Assembly (NCBI GenBank): GCA_009792885.1
Contig: WMCF01000021.1
Span: forward strand, 5,305,690 to 5,369,689
Source: Eremophila alpestris peregrina
Taxonomy: Eukaryota > Chordata > Aves > Passeriformes > Alaudidae
Length of the DNA: 64,000 nt
Direction: 5' to 3'
The notes below the pieces were generated by a model. That model saw nothing but the letters and a program-made list of their open reading frames with translations, was not told the origin of the DNA and ran no database searches. Shown in pieces: positions 61,547-64,000 of the stretch. How positions within the stretch are numbered: position 1 is the first letter of the stretch; every line of letters begins with the position of its first letter. A program made the position numbers and the translations under genes.

Positions 61547-64000
61547 GGGCAGCACAGGCTGCAGTGGAGTTAGATTGCCTTGCAGGAAAAAAGAATTGGA
61601 AAACACAGGGAATCAAATTTCTGAAAAGCTCAGCAGTTAAGGCCTTCTATTTAACAATCTGGTTAAAGGAGACAGGTTTTCACAGGTGTTCACGTTCCAT
61701 GTATGTATTTACTCTCCTTATATAGACATTCCATAAAGAGGTGTGCCTGTCTTCTTCCCCAGGCACTCTTTGAGAAATGTCAAAAGTCCAATTATAGAAA
61801 TAGACTGCTTGGGACCCTTCATTCACCTAGAAATTAGCATAAATCATCATCTGGGAACAAACTTTATTCCTGGGTTTTATTGTCTCCCACCAGAACAGTT
61901 AAATGGCCAGACATCAAAATTACTGAGCTGTTAGAAACTCTTCACCCAGAACAGAATTTATTTGGTTTTTGCACATGCATATCCGTAGAAGGAAAATTCC
62001 TGAAAATCAGTCTTGTGAGAGAGATGTGGCTTAGTATTGCCCTTTCTTTATGTAAATAATGTCACTTTGTCTATTAATGAGGATGTTTAGCATGAATTGG
62101 TTGTATGTTTAGCACCTACTTTGGAGAAAAAGTTGCAAAGTGTTAAAAAAGAAACTTAGTGTCAGGAATTTATTAATAATGAAAATGAGCAACATGGGAA
62201 AAGCCTGGGGGATTCTACAGGATAAGTAATGGAGCATGCCACGAAATACCTTTTAATGTAATTGAAATGGAAATAATTTACAGTATTCCTCAAACAGAAA
62301 AATTCAAGTAATGGAAGGATCTGATATGATATTTTTATTTCTTCTGAACTGAAATATATTAGGGTTAAGGAGAGGAACAGAAAGCAGAATACATTGACTA
62401 GCAAGTCCTTTTTAAATATTAGGGTACTAGAACTAGATCAACTGATTTGCCAGTGGAAAAAGCAGTAAGTTTGAGAGCTATAACTTTTCCTCTTATTTCT
62501 TCACAAGATTGCAAGAAATTGCATGCACATAGGGAAATACTTGCACATTTTGGTAAAAAATACCTTCAGTTATAGTTTTATGTTTGCATTCTGTGTTCAC
62601 TGATACAAACATCATTATGTTAGTCCTTCCATGTTACTTTTTGGCAGTAGATCTCTGAACGTCTTATTAGGAGGTAAAAAATGTTATATTTCAGGAAACT
62701 GATGAATAAAGAACTCATTCAAAGTGACTTTGAAATATTGTGGTGTGTTATTTAACAACTTTTAATTATCCATTCAAACAGTCAAACCAGTGTCCTATTT
62801 GGGTAGCATGCCACATAATGGAAATGAAAAATACTCACTACAAGAAACAGGATTACAGAGACCATTGTCTGAAAACAATTTGCTGAAAGCATTTAGGCCA
62901 TTCTTGCAGAATAAGGATGTGTTAAAAAAATTTTTTATATTCCTGTAAGGAATTTTAATAAGATTCTCTTTGAACTTGAACCTAGTTCCAGTTCTTAGGA
63001 CTTTTGTGGGGAAAAACAAGTCTAACTCTGGTTACATCAAGACCAATGAAACCAGGTCAGGAAACCCAGCTCCTCCACCACTGTAGTCTGTGAAAACATG
63101 ATCCAGCCTGAATATTTGGTGTGGTGTCTGTGCTAGGAAGAAGCATGAACAATTCTGGTAAAGTAGTGAAAGTAGGAATTTGGGGTTTGGAGGGGTTTTT
63201 TATGTTATTATGAAATATGCAAAGTGGGTGAAGTTATTGCAGGCTGGGTGTTTGCTGCAGTGCATTTGTGTTTCAGGATCACAAGTAGCTCTCTGGTTCA
63301 AGGCATTAGAAAGGAGATGTCCGTGGAGATAATTTTTTTTTTCAAAGTAAACACACAAGTAGCAGGGTTAAACAAAGAAAAGTTTAGGTTATTAAATAAA
63401 GTTCCAATACTTCTTACTCGCTCAAGATATTTGCAGCAAGTTCTCTGGAGTAGAAAATGAAGGGAATGTGCCATGCAATTTTTCTTTAGCCTTTTTGCAA
63501 TGCAACAGGGCAATCGATACAAATCTTTGCAGTAATCATATATTGATTTTCCTAGACTATAACTCCATTTAAAGCATTTTTATCCCCAGGAGTGAAAGCA
63601 TTGGAGGCTATCAAAGGAGGAAGTAGCTTTCCTTGACCCCATCTGCAGTTCACATTGATTAACAGAGGCTAGGTAAAATAAATAAATATGTGTGAGAGAG
63701 AATAAAGAAGAAAGAGTCACAGAAAGGTTAATACTGGCTGGGGAGAAACATAATTATAGTGCATTAGGGTTTTTGTAAAATTATTAGGTCAGGATAAGCT
63801 AACAAGTGACTTGGAGGAGGTGGATTCTTCATTAAGTCAGAGCCAAATATTTCAATACCTATTTTTCACTGACTGTGCTACAAATTCAAATAATGTGGAG
63901 CTTTCTAATGATCTGCCCCTGTGCACATGCAGGTATCAGGACAGTGAAATTGAGTTGAAACTGGTAGGTTTTCACTTTACCCTGTAATGGAACGTCTGTG

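Larger units (their letters stand above)
58621..64000. other. non-coding sequence with a minisatellite
   Basis: No exon is supported. It holds a homeodomain palindrome (59394-59405), a GC-richer patch (about 59440-59710), TG/TA microsatellites (59250-59276, 60855-60884), an A12 run near 60976-60987, and the 24-bp minisatellite (61412-61546). A possible ancient repeat remnant near 60025-60080 (CTACTGAATTCAGTGGAAC) is too weak to call. Confidence 0.42.

Noticed and set aside
61251..61616. 121-codon minus-strand frame with an octapeptide repeat
   Set aside because: Produced by the 24-bp minisatellite. The same array is open in other frames and on the other strand.

Overview
The window looks like nuclear DNA from a bird, and it is almost entirely non-coding. 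The main evidence is a CR1 LINE 3' end at 37457-37667, with the typical CR1 tail (ATTCTATGATT). A second, shorter CR1 tail lies at 40764-40826 and an older, inverted CR1 fragment at 24410-24545. The rest is AT-rich, CpG-poor sequence with scattered homopolymer runs and short microsatellites, and only one convincing exon. I saw no bacterial-type genes, operons, CRISPR array, rRNA or tRNA. The A/C-rich strings (for example 5117-5152 and 32059-32130) are compatible with a passerine, but that is a guess.

Layout. At 2812-2936 there is one well-supported internal exon on the + strand: 125 nt, good acceptor and donor, lysine/glutamate-rich coiled-coil-like translation. I do not recognise the gene. 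A 13-nt candidate microexon at 7788-7800 lies between a consensus acceptor and a near-perfect donor, and joining it to the first exon keeps the frame. If the exons are real, much of the window is intron or 3' flank of a + strand gene. The remaining 56 kb has no exon I can defend. The ORFs of 60-137 codons elsewhere have the lengths expected by chance in AT-rich DNA, or come from a tandem repeat.

The non-coding part is uneven. Several blocks are free of obvious repeats and dense in homeodomain, POU or SOX-type motifs, sometimes with preserved CpGs: 12060-13760, 15540-16030, 20840-20960, 21780-21990, 23690-24310, 28430-28870, 29560-30060, 42850-43120, 44020-45230, 53850-54130, 58080-58620 and 59300-59420. 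They look like conserved non-coding (enhancer-type) elements, but conservation cannot be tested from one sequence. Between them lie ancient transposon remnants (CR1, a MIR-like SINE at 39439-39515), a 24-bp minisatellite (61412-61546), a C14-A-C14 tract (32030-32058), a poly-T tract of about 75 Ts (48062-48138) and several strong palindromes.

No new multi-gene system is visible. The points most worth a second look are the exon/microexon pair, the poly-T tract with a correctly spaced antisense AATAAA, the 18-bp palindrome at 40231-40248, the octamer clusters, and the motif-dense blocks.
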